Source of the DNA: Candidatus Merdivicinus intestinavium
GTDB lineage: Bacteria > Bacillota > Clostridia > Oscillospirales > Ruminococcaceae
NCBI GenBank assembly: GCA_018713245.1
Contig: DVFM01000033.1
Span: 1-64,000 of the forward strand
Length of the DNA: 64,000 nt
Direction of reading: 5' to 3'
Within the stretch, counting starts at the first letter, position 1. Every line of letters starts with the position of its first letter. Shown one piece after another: positions 35,087-44,367 of the stretch. The translations under genes were made by a program, and so were the position numbers. Under the pieces are notes generated by a model. That model ran no database searches. It was not told where the DNA came from and saw only the letters and a program-made list of their open reading frames with translations.

Positions 35087-36916
35087 TCACCGCCCCTCCT
35101 TCTCCAGATATTCTCCGATTGCCGACAGGAAGGCGCTGCCGTAGCGGGCGGCTTTGACCTCCCCGACGCCGGATACCGCCAGAAATTCTTCCATGCTCCG
35201 CGGCGCGCGGGCGGCCATGTCCTGCAGCGCGGCGTTGGTAAAGACGATGTAGGCGGGGACGCCTTCCTGCTGCGCAATTTTGGTGCGGAGGGCCTTGAGG
35301 ACGGAAAAGAGGGCGGACGCATCGCCGGAGGGCGCTTTTTCCGCCGGCTGCTCCCGGCGCCGGTCTTCCCGCACCGGCATCTCCACCTTTTTCCCGCGGA
35401 ACAGCACCTCGGAGGCTTTCGGCGTCAGCCGCACCGCACCGTATTGCGGGTCGGTTTCCAGATATCCCTGCTCCTCCAGAAATTCCAGATAGCTTCGGAT
35501 GGTTCCGGGGGAATCCTCCCGCATAATGCCGTAGGTGGTCAGGCTGTCCAGCCCGAGGGAGAGCAGGCGCTGGTCCCGTCCGCCCCGCAGCGTGCGGATT
35601 AACAGGGCTTTGCCCACGGAATATCCGAGCTTGCCCGCGATCCGTTTGACGCAGGAAAGGATTTTCTGGGCCGGGATGGTAATATCCTGCACGACAAAGC
35701 GTCCGCAGCAGTTCCCGCAGCTGCCGCAGGATTCGGGGGCTTCCTGTCCGAAATAGCGGAGCAGGGCTCCCCGCAGGCATTGCCCCGTTCTGCAATAGTC
35801 CGCCATTGCCTGAAGCCGCTGCATGTCGCTTTGCCGGACGGCGTCCTGTTCTTCCGGCGTGAGCGCATCGTTCCCGGAGCCGTGCTCGATGAGGAACCTT
35901 GCCGTGGCAATGTCGCCCCCGGAAAACAGGAGGATGCAGTCGGCCGGGCTGCCGTCCCGTCCGGCGCGCCCCGCTTCCTGGTAATAGGCCTCCAGGCTTT
36001 TGGGCATGTTGTAATGGATGACAAAGGAAACATTGGATTTGTCAATCCCCATGCCGAATGCGTTGGTGGCTACCATGACGGTTTTCCGGTCATACTGGAA
36101 GTCGTCCTGGTTTTGCCGGCGCTCCTCGTCCGAGAGCCCCGCATGGTAGCGGGCGGCGGGGATTCCCGCGCGCTCCAGCCCGGCGCTTACCTGCTCCACT
36201 TTTGCGCGGGTGGCGCAGTAAACAATGCCGCTGCGGTCCCGGCGCTCCCGCAGCAGCGCGTGGAGGGCGGCCGTCTTGTCTTTGGGATGCTGCACGTCGA
36301 AAAAGAGGTTTGGACGGTCGAACCCCGTCACCAGAATAGAAGGCTCCTCCAGGCGCAGCAGGCGGATGATGTCCTGCCGGACTTCTTCCGTGGCGGTGGC
36401 GGTAAAAGCCGCCAGCACCGGCCTCTTCGGGAGCTTTGCGAGGGAGTCGGCGATGGAAAGATAGCTCGGGCGGAAATCCTGCCCCCATTGGGAGATGCAG
36501 TGCGCCTCGTCCACCGCCGCCAGAGAAACCTCCAGCCCGCACATCATCTGGAGAAAGCCCTCGTTTTCCAGCCGTTCGGGCGCGGCGTAAATGAGCTTAT
36601 ATTCGCCCCGGCGCAGTCCGGCGCAGATCCGGCGGTATTCGTCGGAATCCATGGCGCTGTTGAGGAATGCCGCGGGAATCCCCGCTTTTTCCAGCGCGGC
36701 CACCTGGTCCTTCATCAAAGAAATCAGCGGGGATATGACCAGCGTCAGCCCCGGAAGAAGGAGAGCGGGGACCTGATAGCAGAGGGATTTCCCGCCGCCG
36801 GTGGGCATGATCCCGAGGCAGTCCCTGCCGGACAGGATGCTGTCGATCAGCTCTTCCTGCCCGCGGCGGAACGTACTGTGTCCGAAATATTTTCTGATAA
36901 TGGTGTATTTGTCCAT
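35087..36916 (-). CDS. recQ: ATP-dependent DNA helicase RecQ
   Basis: A 609-aa 3'-5' helicase for repair and restart of replication. Domains in order: DEAD-type helicase with Walker A MPTGGGKS (about residue 37-44) and DEAH box DEAHCISQWGQDFRPSY, second RecA-like domain (YYQEAGRAGRDG), RecQ zinc-binding domain with cysteines in CRTGQCLRGALL and ESCGSCGNCC, RQC winged helix (residues about 405-510), and a C-terminal HRDC domain (IVFTNAALQDMAARAP, AVSGVGEVKAARYG). Length is normal. GGGAAGG precedes the ATG at 36916, and a promoter lies about 50 bp upstream, divergent from the response regulator. Monocistronic. Confidence 0.95.
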   Translation of the reverse strand: MDKYTIIRKYFGHSTFRRGQEELIDSILSGRDCLGIMPTGGGKSLCYQVPALLLPGLTLVISPLISLMKDQVAALEKAGIPAAFLNSAMDSDEYRRICAGLRRGEYKLIYAAPERLENEGFLQMMCGLEVSLAAVDEAHCISQWGQDFRPSYLSIADSLAKLPKRPVLAAFTATATEEVRQDIIRLLRLEEPSILVTGFDRPNLFFDVQHPKDKTAALHALLRERRDRSGIVYCATRAKVEQVSAGLERAGIPAARYHAGLSDEERRQNQDDFQYDRKTVMVATNAFGMGIDKSNVSFVIHYNMPKSLEAYYQEAGRAGRDGSPADCILLFSGGDIATARFLIEHGSGNDALTPEEQDAVRQSDMQRLQAMADYCRTGQCLRGALLRYFGQEAPESCGSCGNCCGRFVVQDITIPAQKILSCVKRIAGKLGYSVGKALLIRTLRGGRDQRLLSLGLDSLTTYGIMREDSPGTIRSYLEFLEEQGYLETDPQYGAVRLTPKASEVLFRGKKVEMPVREDRRREQPAEKAPSGDASALFSVLKALRTKIAQQEGVPAYIVFTNAALQDMAARAPRSMEEFLAVSGVGEVKAARYGSAFLSAIGEYLEKEGR

Positions 36917-36969
36917 AGAACCCTTCCCTGCGTCCGCCGGTCCGGCGGCACGATTGCGCTTTTTCTTCC

Positions 36970-36998
36970 ATTATAGCCCAACAACCGGGAGGAAGCAA
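36970..36998 (-). promoter_or_regulatory. promoter of recQ
   Basis: Minus-strand TTGCTT (36998-36993), 17-bp spacer, TATAAT (36975-36970). Confidence 0.8.
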
Positions 36999-37059
36999 CG
37001 CCTTTTTTGCGTTTGCCCGCCGAAAGCGCGCGGCAGGATGTGGGATTCTGCGGGAGTTG

Positions 37060-37088
37060 TTGCATTATTTTGCGTTTTTTGTTATAAT
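37060..37088 (+). promoter_or_regulatory. promoter of the response regulator gene
   Basis: TTGCAT (37060-37065), 17-bp spacer, TATAAT (37083-37088), about 80 bp before the start codon. Confidence 0.8.
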
Positions 37089-37166
37089 TCTAAGGGACTG
37101 TGACGTTTTGTGCGAACGCTCCGGAAGGGCGGGAAGCGGCGGGAAGCAGCCGGAAAGGATTGAGAC

Positions 37167-38669
37167 ATGTATAAAGTACTGATTGCAGAGGATGAACTCT
37201 TAACGCGGGCGGGAATCGTGTCCACAGTCAATTGGGAAGAACTGGGCATGAAGCTCGTGGCGCAGGCCAGCGACGGGGAACAGGCCCTGCGGCTCTACCG
37301 CGCGCACCATCCGGAAATTGTGATTACGGACCTGAACATGCCGCGCCTCAGCGGCGTGGATCTGATTGCAAAAATCAGCGAGGAACGGCTTCCCTGCAAG
37401 ATTCTGGTCATCACCTGTGTGGACGATGTCCAGACCATCAAAAAGCTGTTCCCCTATCGTATTTTTGATTTTCTGATGAAGTCCTCCATTTCCGCCCAGG
37501 AACTTCAGCAGAAACTTCTTGCCGCCCGGAAGGAACTGGATGAACAGGGGTTGGTTCCCGAACAGGAAGAAGCGGTCCAGACGGACTCGCAGCTGCTCCG
37601 CATGTTTTTAGACGGGGAGATTGCGGCGCTTCCGTTCCCTGTCAGCCCTTACTGCTGGATGTTCCAGCTTCGGGAGCAGAACGGCAGCCGCCTCCTTCTT
37701 TCCAAAACGGTCGCCGGCCTGGTTGCCGAATACTTTACCTCTTATTCGGAAACAGTGATCGACTGCCGGGATCAGCTTCGGTTTATGGTGTGCTTCCGGA
37801 ATGAGAACCTGGACCAGGAGATTATCCTCCAGCGGGTGCGCCAGTTTCAGAAATACTGCTGGAAGGCGCTGAACCAGGAGCTTCTCTGCAATGTCGAGTT
37901 CTGCCGGACGCCGGAGGAGATGCGGCAGCGCTGGGCGGTGTATTTCGACATGATCCGGCACGTTCGCGTCCTGGATGAAGGCGTTTTTGAAAACCAGACG
38001 GCCTATTTCGGCAAACGGATTACCGACCTTCAGAAGCTGTTTGAATTCAATCTCTTCAGCGGCGAAGTGCGGAGGATTTACCGGGAGACGCTGGTGGCGG
38101 ATATAGCCCATGTTCTTTCCGACGGACCGCCCGCCTTTTCGGTCTACAGGCAGGCGGCCGCGGACGGTTTTGAAAAGTTCTGCACGGCGCTTGCCCTCTT
38201 TCCCGCGGAGGAAACGGCCCGGCGCGTGCAGGAGATTCTCTGCCTGCAAACCTACGAGGGGGTCTGCCTTTTCATCCACGATATTCTGGAATCTCAAAGC
38301 GACGTCCTCTGCATGCCGGACTGCGGCCATGCCGAGATTCAGAAATCCATCCAGTATATCCGGGAAAACTGCGCCAGCAAAATCACCCTCAACACCGCGG
38401 CGGAGGCCGTTTCCTTCAGCCCCAGCTACTTTTCTACCCTGTTTAAGCGGGCAATGGGGGTCAGTTTTATCAATTACCTCATTGACTTCCGGGTAAACCG
38501 CGCCATGGAGCTGCTGAAAAACGAGGATATGTTCCTGTATGAAATCGCGGAACAGACCGGGATCCCCGATATTTCCCATTTCAGCAAGACGTTTAAAGCC
38601 GCTACCGGCTATTCTCCGAATTCCTGGCGGAAGCTGCGTTATTTGGACAGTCGGGAATTTGGATCGTAA
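37167..38669 (+). CDS. response regulator with AraC-type DNA-binding domain (YesN type)
   Basis: A 500-aa two-component regulator. The receiver domain covers residues 1-120 with the acidic pair ED at 8-9, phospho-acceptor D55 (IVITDLNMPRLSG) and a conserved lysine in FDFLMKSS. A 270-residue middle region follows. The C-terminal AraC double helix-turn-helix begins near residue 400 (INLNTAAEAVSFSPSYFSTLFKR is the first recognition unit; here the sequence reads ITLNTAAEAVSFSPSY) and ends with ATGYSPNSWRKL. It pairs with the YesM-type kinase, which is encoded on the other strand with a 68-bp 3' overlap. Its likely target is the binding-protein promoter at 40.6 kb. Confidence 0.9.
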   Translation: MYKVLIAEDELLTRAGIVSTVNWEELGMKLVAQASDGEQALRLYRAHHPEIVITDLNMPRLSGVDLIAKISEERLPCKILVITCVDDVQTIKKLFPYRIFDFLMKSSISAQELQQKLLAARKELDEQGLVPEQEEAVQTDSQLLRMFLDGEIAALPFPVSPYCWMFQLREQNGSRLLLSKTVAGLVAEYFTSYSETVIDCRDQLRFMVCFRNENLDQEIILQRVRQFQKYCWKALNQELLCNVEFCRTPEEMRQRWAVYFDMIRHVRVLDEGVFENQTAYFGKRITDLQKLFEFNLFSGEVRRIYRETLVADIAHVLSDGPPAFSVYRQAAADGFEKFCTALALFPAEETARRVQEILCLQTYEGVCLFIHDILESQSDVLCMPDCGHAEIQKSIQYIRENCASKITLNTAAEAVSFSPSYFSTLFKRAMGVSFINYLIDFRVNRAMELLKNEDMFLYEIAEQTGIPDISHFSKTFKAATGYSPNSWRKLRYLDSREFGS

Positions 38670-40416
38670 TGGTGGTAATGCGGTCCGGAACGGAATACAG
38701 GTCAAAGGTGTGGCGGCCCGGGAAATAATGGTTCAGCCGCTGCTTGATATTCCGCAGGCCGATGCCCGCCTGCAGTTCGACAGATGCTTCTTCCTCGGGC
38801 GAGGAGAGCATCTGTTTTGTTTTTTCCAGCTCTTCCGGGGGGAAGCCGGTGCCGTTGTCGGACACGGCAATCCGCACCCAGCCGTCCTCCTTGCGGACCG
38901 AAACGTCGATTTCCAGAGGCCTGGCCTGGCTCATGCCGTGGTACACGCTGTTTTCAATCAGAGGCTGAATCAGGAAGCGCGGCAGCATATCTCCGTCCAG
39001 AGAATGGTCAAAATCGCTGCGGATTTCCAGCCGGGCGTTGAAGCGGATCTCCAGGATATAGATGTAATCGGACAGGAAGGCGTACTCCTCCGCATAGGTC
39101 CAGCGGTTTTTGTTGGTGCGGAAAGCGGGGGTGATATATTGGCAGATATGCTGAATCATGGTCGCCGCATTCTGGGCGCCGGAAATCTCCGCCATGACCT
39201 TGACGGTGTTCAGGGCGTTGCAGATAAAGTGCGGGTTGATCTGGGCCATCAGGGCCTGGAGGCGGAGCTGGTTCTTCTTGGCTTCCTCCTCCTTCTGCAG
39301 CGTCATCAGATGCTGGATGTCGTTGGCCATCTGGGAGAAGCTGGCGTTTAAAATGTCGAATTCATCAATGTTGGTGGCTTTCGGAGGGTACTGCGCAGGC
39401 GCAAGGCCGGTTGAAGGGAGGCTCTTCATGCGGCTGCTGAGCTCGTCCAGAGGGGAGGACAGCCGCCGGATAATAATGGTGATGGACACCGCTACGGCAA
39501 TGAGGCAGAAACTGAAAATCAGGACGATGAGGAAGGACATCCGGTTGACATCCCGCATGTATTCGCTGGTGGGATATTGGTTGATAATCGTCCAATCATA
39601 GATGTTCAGCGGGTATTGGACAATCTGGTATTCCCTTCCGTCCAGATCCTTTTTATACGTGGATTGTTCCTGCGAGATCTCCGACGAGTAGCTGAGGGTT
39701 GTCTGGAACAGTCCCGGATTGCTGCTGGAAAGGATGCGCCCTTCTCCGTTTACAATATAAATGGTATTGACGTCCTGCTCCAGATGGAGATACATCTGAT
39801 GAACGTCGCTTTCCCGCAGCCCGATCAGCAGGCAGTAGGACCGCCCGCCCGATTGGAAATGCCTTTTGAAATAGATGATTTTCGACTGCCGGTAGGCGGA
39901 GCTGGCGGGGAGATTCTGGGCTGAATCCTCCAAAAACTCATAGAGATAAGCCGTGCCGTATTCCTTATCCCCATACAGGATGCTCCGATAAAGAGCGGAG
40001 GAAAGGACGGCGTCGGCCCCCTTCTGGGCGGAAAAGCTGCGGTTGGGGGAACTGGCAATCGCCAGGTCTTCCCCAATCAGTCCCAGCATGTCGTAGTCCG
40101 TGTACTCATCGAAAAGGCTGCTCACGTTGATAAGTGCTTTTGTAAAGGAAAGGTCGGAGGAAATGTCCGCGCGGAAAATGCCGGTCCCTGCCAGCGCCGC
40201 AGAAAGGCTGATCGAATCGGCTCGGACCTGTTCGTTCAGATTTTCCAGCTCGGTATCCGTTTTGACAAAAGCGGAAAGGGTGTATCTTTCGTTTTGCTCA
40301 AATAATTCGTTTTTTACCAGGGAAACTACAAGAACGGTTCCGATGATGAGTGTGGCGCTTACTAACAGCAAGATATGCGTCATTAGTTTTGTCCGGAAAC
40401 TTTTGGATTTTCGCAT
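38602..40416 (-). CDS. sensor histidine kinase (YesM type)
   Basis: A 604-aa membrane kinase. Transmembrane helix near the N-terminus (THILLLVSATLIIGTVLVVS), a large extracytoplasmic sensor of about 245 residues, a second helix (FLIVLIFSFCLIAVAVSITI), a HAMP linker (RRLSSPLDELSSRM), the His_kinase domain with QINPHFICNAL (H396 phospho-acceptor; family consensus is QINPHFLYNTL) and an HATPase with LIENSVYHG and DNGTGFP. The ATG at 40416 is chosen over a TTG at 40440. It should sense the locus 3 glycan and phosphorylate the regulator. The two genes converge and overlap by 68 bp, which is unusual for a cognate pair. A promoter lies at 40.45-40.48 kb. Confidence 0.9.
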   Translation of the reverse strand: MRKSKSFRTKLMTHILLLVSATLIIGTVLVVSLVKNELFEQNERYTLSAFVKTDTELENLNEQVRADSISLSAALAGTGIFRADISSDLSFTKALINVSSLFDEYTDYDMLGLIGEDLAIASSPNRSFSAQKGADAVLSSALYRSILYGDKEYGTAYLYEFLEDSAQNLPASSAYRQSKIIYFKRHFQSGGRSYCLLIGLRESDVHQMYLHLEQDVNTIYIVNGEGRILSSSNPGLFQTTLSYSSEISQEQSTYKKDLDGREYQIVQYPLNIYDWTIINQYPTSEYMRDVNRMSFLIVLIFSFCLIAVAVSITIIIRRLSSPLDELSSRMKSLPSTGLAPAQYPPKATNIDEFDILNASFSQMANDIQHLMTLQKEEEAKKNQLRLQALMAQINPHFICNALNTVKVMAEISGAQNAATMIQHICQYITPAFRTNKNRWTYAEEYAFLSDYIYILEIRFNARLEIRSDFDHSLDGDMLPRFLIQPLIENSVYHGMSQARPLEIDVSVRKEDGWVRIAVSDNGTGFPPEELEKTKQMLSSPEEEASVELQAGIGLRNIKQRLNHYFPGRHTFDLYSVPDRITTITIQIPDCPNNAASARNSENSR

Positions 40417-40449
40417 AACATGGCCCTGACCTTTCCGCAATTTTTATTC

Positions 40450-40478
40450 ATTATATCATCCTCAGTCTGAAAAAGCAA
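40450..40478 (-). promoter_or_regulatory. promoter of the histidine kinase gene
   Basis: Minus-strand TTGCTT (40478-40473), 17-bp spacer, TATAAT (40455-40450). Confidence 0.75.
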
Positions 40479-40593
40479 TTTTTTTTCATCTTTCCATCGC
40501 AAATAAATACAAGTTGGGTAAAATAATCGTAAAATAATACAAACTCCTGTCAAAACAGAAAATAATTACACAAATGAAAGCCGGAAAAATCTC

Positions 40594-40622
40594 TTCAATT
40601 TATTCATCATGAGCTATATAAT
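40594..40622 (+). promoter_or_regulatory. promoter of the locus 3 binding-protein operon, activator type
   Basis: TATAAT (40617-40622) preceded at 17 bp by a poor -35 (TTCAAT, 40594-40599), just 38 bp before the start codon. A good -10 with a weak -35 fits dependence on an AraC-type activator such as the nearby response regulator. No clear direct repeat was found in the AT-rich stretch 40480-40590. Confidence 0.55.
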
Positions 40623-40659
40623 AAAAGCACAAAAAAACACACAAACAGGAGGCAACTTT

Positions 40660-42429
40660 ATGAAAAAGAGAGCAGTAACCTTCTTGCTGCTGGCCGCGAT
40701 GGCAGTGACCATGGCGACCGGATGCAGCCAGGGACAGGATTCCTCCGGCAGCTCGTCCACCGCTTCTTCCGGTGCGGCTTCCGGCGCGACGGACGATGGA
40801 AGCGTTCCGACCATCACCATTGCGGACAGCGGCAAAAGCTCCCAGGATATGACCTACTGGCCCACCGACTTTGTTGCGAAAATGGAAGAAGACCTCGGCA
40901 TCAAACTGGAAGTTGTCGAGCTTTCCAGCGAGCAGTTTGACCTCTTCCTCGCCAGCGGCGACGCGAACTTTGACATCGCAAACTGCACCTCCTACCGGGA
41001 GTCCCAGGTGCTCAACGCCAACCTGGCTGTCAACCTGGACGATTACCTGGAAGAGTATGGCCAGAATATCGCCAAGTATGAGGACCGCAACAACCTGACC
41101 CGGGAATTCCTGAGCAACGGCACCGGCAACCTGTACTTCAAACGCATCCAGACCGGCCCTGAAATCGTCGGCGCGGAGTCCTGGGGCGGCTACGTAGTTC
41201 GCTGGGACTGGTATAAGGAGCTCGGATGCCCTGCCATGAATAACGACGATGAGTACCTCAGCGTGCTTCAGCAGATGGTGGAAGCGCATCCCACCAACGA
41301 CGCCGGCGGCGCCACCTACGGTCTCGGCCAGTATGTCGGCACCGGCCTGTGGTCCTGGACTGTTACCAAAGGCATGCAGCTGGGCTATGTGGACCTGGTT
41401 GCGGGACTGCAGCTTGACCTCAACGACAACACCATTCACAACGCCTACACCGACGACGAAGCCTCCTTCTGGCAGGCGATGGAGTTCTTTAACAAGGCTT
41501 ACAACATGGGCCTGTGCGACCCCGACTTCTTCATTATGAAATCGGACGATCTGACCCAGAAGGTTGTGCAGGGCACCTACGCCGGCGCAATCCGTACCTG
41601 GGATGTTGCTGATTACTATACCCAGGAGTATGCCAAGGATCCCAACACCCTCAAAGGCTACATCAGCGTGTTCCCCGAAGAGGGCGGCATGAGCGCCAAC
41701 TATAATTCCAACCCCATTGCCGGCTGGGAAAACAACTCCTACTTCGTGTTCAGCGGCTCGGACAACATTGAAAAAGCGGTTTCCGCGCTGGACTACTTCG
41801 ACAATGAAGACAATATGCGTGCTTACTACTCCGGCTTTGAGGGAACGCACTGGGAGTACGATGAAAACGGCGTTCCCCACCTGACCGACGCAGGCAAGGA
41901 GCTCTTCTCCAGCAGCGGCGACGCTGTGGATCAGGCGGGCTTCTTAAACTCCACCACCGGCGGCTGGATGAACTACCTGTGCGGCTCCTCCGGCGGTTCT
42001 CTCCACTCCGACGGCCAGCCCCTGAACCTGACCCTCAGCGACGAAGCCATCTCCGAAACGCTCAATCCTCTCCAGAAGGATTACAGCGAGTACTACGGCG
42101 TGGATTACCCGCTCCAGGTTCATGAGAAGCAGGTAGAAGAGGGCATCGCCATCGACCGCAGCAACGATCCGAAGGACCTCTACATGGTTCTGACTGAAAC
42201 TCCGGAAGAGATGGCTACCCGCAAAACGCAGATCGAGACCCTGCTGGAAGGCTATATCCCCGACCTGGTCATGGCGGCTTCCGAGGATGAGTTCAACAGC
42301 ATCAAAGCGCAGGTCATCGAAGAGTGCAAGGCGGCCGGCTCCGACGAGCTGTATGAGTGGGCGCAGGGCGCTTACGAGGATGCGGCAGCGAAGCTGGAAG
42401 CTGCAAAAGAGAAATACGGCATCGAGTGA
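40660..42429 (+). CDS. extracellular sugar-binding lipoprotein (locus 3)
   Basis: A 589-aa solute-binding lipoprotein. Signal MKKRAVTFLLLAAMAVTMA with lipobox ATGC, then a Ser/Ala/Gly linker. The body shows the large LplA-like binder pattern (for example ALDYFDNEDNMRAYYSGFEG). ACAGGAGGCAAC precedes the ATG at 40660; the longer frame starts inside the promoter. Codon use is strongly biased to C/G-ending codons, as expected for an abundantly made protein. A hairpin without U tract separates it from the permease genes. Confidence 0.9.
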   Translation: MKKRAVTFLLLAAMAVTMATGCSQGQDSSGSSSTASSGAASGATDDGSVPTITIADSGKSSQDMTYWPTDFVAKMEEDLGIKLEVVELSSEQFDLFLASGDANFDIANCTSYRESQVLNANLAVNLDDYLEEYGQNIAKYEDRNNLTREFLSNGTGNLYFKRIQTGPEIVGAESWGGYVVRWDWYKELGCPAMNNDDEYLSVLQQMVEAHPTNDAGGATYGLGQYVGTGLWSWTVTKGMQLGYVDLVAGLQLDLNDNTIHNAYTDDEASFWQAMEFFNKAYNMGLCDPDFFIMKSDDLTQKVVQGTYAGAIRTWDVADYYTQEYAKDPNTLKGYISVFPEEGGMSANYNSNPIAGWENNSYFVFSGSDNIEKAVSALDYFDNEDNMRAYYSGFEGTHWEYDENGVPHLTDAGKELFSSSGDAVDQAGFLNSTTGGWMNYLCGSSGGSLHSDGQPLNLTLSDEAISETLNPLQKDYSEYYGVDYPLQVHEKQVEEGIAIDRSNDPKDLYMVLTETPEEMATRKTQIETLLEGYIPDLVMAASEDEFNSIKAQVIEECKAAGSDELYEWAQGAYEDAAAKLEAAKEKYGIE

Positions 42430-42453
42430 TCTGCTGAAATCTGCCGACGTTTT

Positions 42454-42483
42454 GGCCTGCACGCTATGCCCGGCGTGCAGGCC
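42454..42483 (+). other. hairpin between binding protein and permease genes
   Basis: GGCCTGCACGC (42454-42464) pairs with GCGTGCAGGCC (42473-42483), no T run behind it. The same core, GGCCTGCAC/GTGCAGGCC, is found in the terminator-like hairpin at 22211-22240. Probably an mRNA-stabilising or partial-termination structure that keeps permease levels below binding-protein levels. Confidence 0.65.
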
Positions 42484-42510
42484 CTCCATTCTGTATAAAG
42501 GGGGATTCCG

Positions 42511-43428
42511 ATGCAACGCGCTGCATCTCACAAACATAAAGAAAAAAAGGATTACCGCCTGCTCCTCTGGGTGCTTCCCTTTATGGTGTTCGTCCTGCTG
42601 TTCAATTATGTCCCGCTGTTTGGCTGGAGCATCGCATTTTTCCAATATCAGCCCGGAAGCATGTTATCTGCCGATACTTTTGTGGGGCTGAAATACTTCC
42701 AGCAGTTCTTTACCGATACCATCGATATGTGGCGGGTTATTAAAAATACGCTGATTTTTGCCTGCCTGAATCTGCTGATTACGCCCCTGCCGGTGGTATT
42801 CGCCATAATGCTCAACGAAGTCCGCCATCGCAGTTATGCGAAATTCGTCCAGAGCATTACCACCTTCCCGAACTTTATCAGCTGGGTCATTGTATACTCC
42901 CTGGCCTTTTCCCTGTTCTCCACCGACGGCGTTATCAACACCATTCTGATGAATCTGGGCATTATTGACCGGGCTACCAACGTCCTTTCGGACGCAGATG
43001 CGGTTTACTGGTTCCAGATGTGTCTGAATATCTGGAAAAGCCTTGGATGGAACTCAATTGTTTATCTGGCGGCGATCAGCGGCATTTCACAGGAGCTTTA
43101 CGAGGCTGCCGCTGTGGACGGGGCCGGGCGCTTCCGCCAGATCCTCCATATAACAGTCCCTGGGATCGCGGAAACATTTGTGGTTCTGCTCCTGCTCTCC
43201 ATCGGCAACTTCTTCAGCGTCGGATTTGACCAGTACTTCATTTTCCAGAACCCGGTAACGCTCAAAAACCTGGAAGTGCTGGATCTTTATGTGTACCGTT
43301 TAGGCTTGGTCAACCAGAGCTATTCCTACAGCACCGCCATCGGTATGGTAAAATCCGTTATCTCGCTCGTGATGATTTTCGGAGCGAACCAGCTGGCCAA
43401 AAAGATCAGAGGATCAGCGATCATATAA
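42511..43428 (+). CDS. carbohydrate ABC transporter permease, LplB type (locus 3)
   Basis: A 305-aa CUT1 permease with six membrane segments, opening with a short basic N-terminus and LLLWVLPFMVFVLLFNYVP. The motif NYVPLFGWSIAF and the EAA loop YEAAAVDGAGRFRQIL are characteristic. AAGGGGGA precedes the ATG. It forms the channel with the next gene, 13 bp downstream. Confidence 0.9.
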   Translation: MQRAASHKHKEKKDYRLLLWVLPFMVFVLLFNYVPLFGWSIAFFQYQPGSMLSADTFVGLKYFQQFFTDTIDMWRVIKNTLIFACLNLLITPLPVVFAIMLNEVRHRSYAKFVQSITTFPNFISWVIVYSLAFSLFSTDGVINTILMNLGIIDRATNVLSDADAVYWFQMCLNIWKSLGWNSIVYLAAISGISQELYEAAAVDGAGRFRQILHITVPGIAETFVVLLLLSIGNFFSVGFDQYFIFQNPVTLKNLEVLDLYVYRLGLVNQSYSYSTAIGMVKSVISLVMIFGANQLAKKIRGSAII

Positions 43429-43441
43429 GGAGGCGACGCAT

Positions 43442-44344
43442 ATGGTTGGAAAAATTACTGCTTCCCGTGTTGTGTTCAATGTTATCAACTATATTGTGCT
43501 TGGAATACTGGCGATTGCCTGCCTGTATCCGTTCTGGTACATCTTCATTTATTCCCTCAGCGATCCGGTCCAGGCCAGAAGCGGCGTAACCTTTTGGTTT
43601 AAAGGATTTTCGCTGAGCAACTTTGAAAAGGTCATCCAGCTCAACGGCATCGGCATGTCTCTCTTCATTTCCGTTGCCAGAACCGTAATTGGAACCGTTG
43701 CATCCGTTTTTGCCTGCTCCTTCATGGGCTACCTTTTCAGCAAGAACCAGATGCCCTGCCGTAAATTCCTCTACCGGATGCTGGTGATCACCATGTATGT
43801 CAGCGGCGGCCTGATCCCCACCTACCTGACCATCAGCGCCTACCACCTGACCAATACCTTCTGGGTTTACATCCTGCCCGGCGTTGTGTCTGCTTACAAC
43901 ATCATCCTAGTGAAAACCTTTGTCGAGCAGCTGCCCGGCTCCCTGGAAGAATCCGCCATCCTGGACGGCGCGGGGTTCTTTACGATTTACAGCCGGATTA
44001 TTCTGCCGCTGAGCAAGCCCATCGTGGCGACCATCGCCACCTTTACGGCAGTGGGACAGTGGAACTCTTACATGGACAACTATCTCTATGTTAACGAGTC
44101 GAGCCTGAATACCCTTCAGTATCTGCTTTACAAGTTCCTCAACTCCACCCAGGAGCTCACCAAGCTGCTCCAGCAGGGCGACACCAGCGCAATTCATCAG
44201 ATGGGTACCGCAAGCCAGACCCTGACTCCCATCGGGGTCCGCATGACCATCACCGTTATCACTGTTATCCCGATCTTCCTGGTATATCCCTTCATGCAGA
44301 AATATTTTGCAAAGGGCATTATGCTGGGCGCGGTTAAGGGATAA
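43442..44344 (+). CDS. carbohydrate ABC transporter permease, LplC type (locus 3)
   Basis: A 300-aa partner permease. Family features: SGGLIPTYLTI, the EAA loop LEESAILDGAGFFTIY and the C-terminal ending YFAKGIMLGAVKG. AAGGAGGCGACGC precedes the ATG. As in the other two loci, no ATPase gene is adjacent, so an MsiK-like shared ATPase elsewhere must energise it (inference from the family). Confidence 0.9.
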   Translation: MVGKITASRVVFNVINYIVLGILAIACLYPFWYIFIYSLSDPVQARSGVTFWFKGFSLSNFEKVIQLNGIGMSLFISVARTVIGTVASVFACSFMGYLFSKNQMPCRKFLYRMLVITMYVSGGLIPTYLTISAYHLTNTFWVYILPGVVSAYNIILVKTFVEQLPGSLEESAILDGAGFFTIYSRIILPLSKPIVATIATFTAVGQWNSYMDNYLYVNESSLNTLQYLLYKFLNSTQELTKLLQQGDTSAIHQMGTASQTLTPIGVRMTITVITVIPIFLVYPFMQKYFAKGIMLGAVKG

Positions 44345-44367
44345 ATTTTTTCGGGAATTACTGGTAT

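Noticed and set aside
34503..35795. 430-aa minus-strand frame containing the TSCPD sequence
   Set aside because: Only the last 82 codons match the TSCPD family and have a ribosome binding site; the rest overlaps recQ in another phase.
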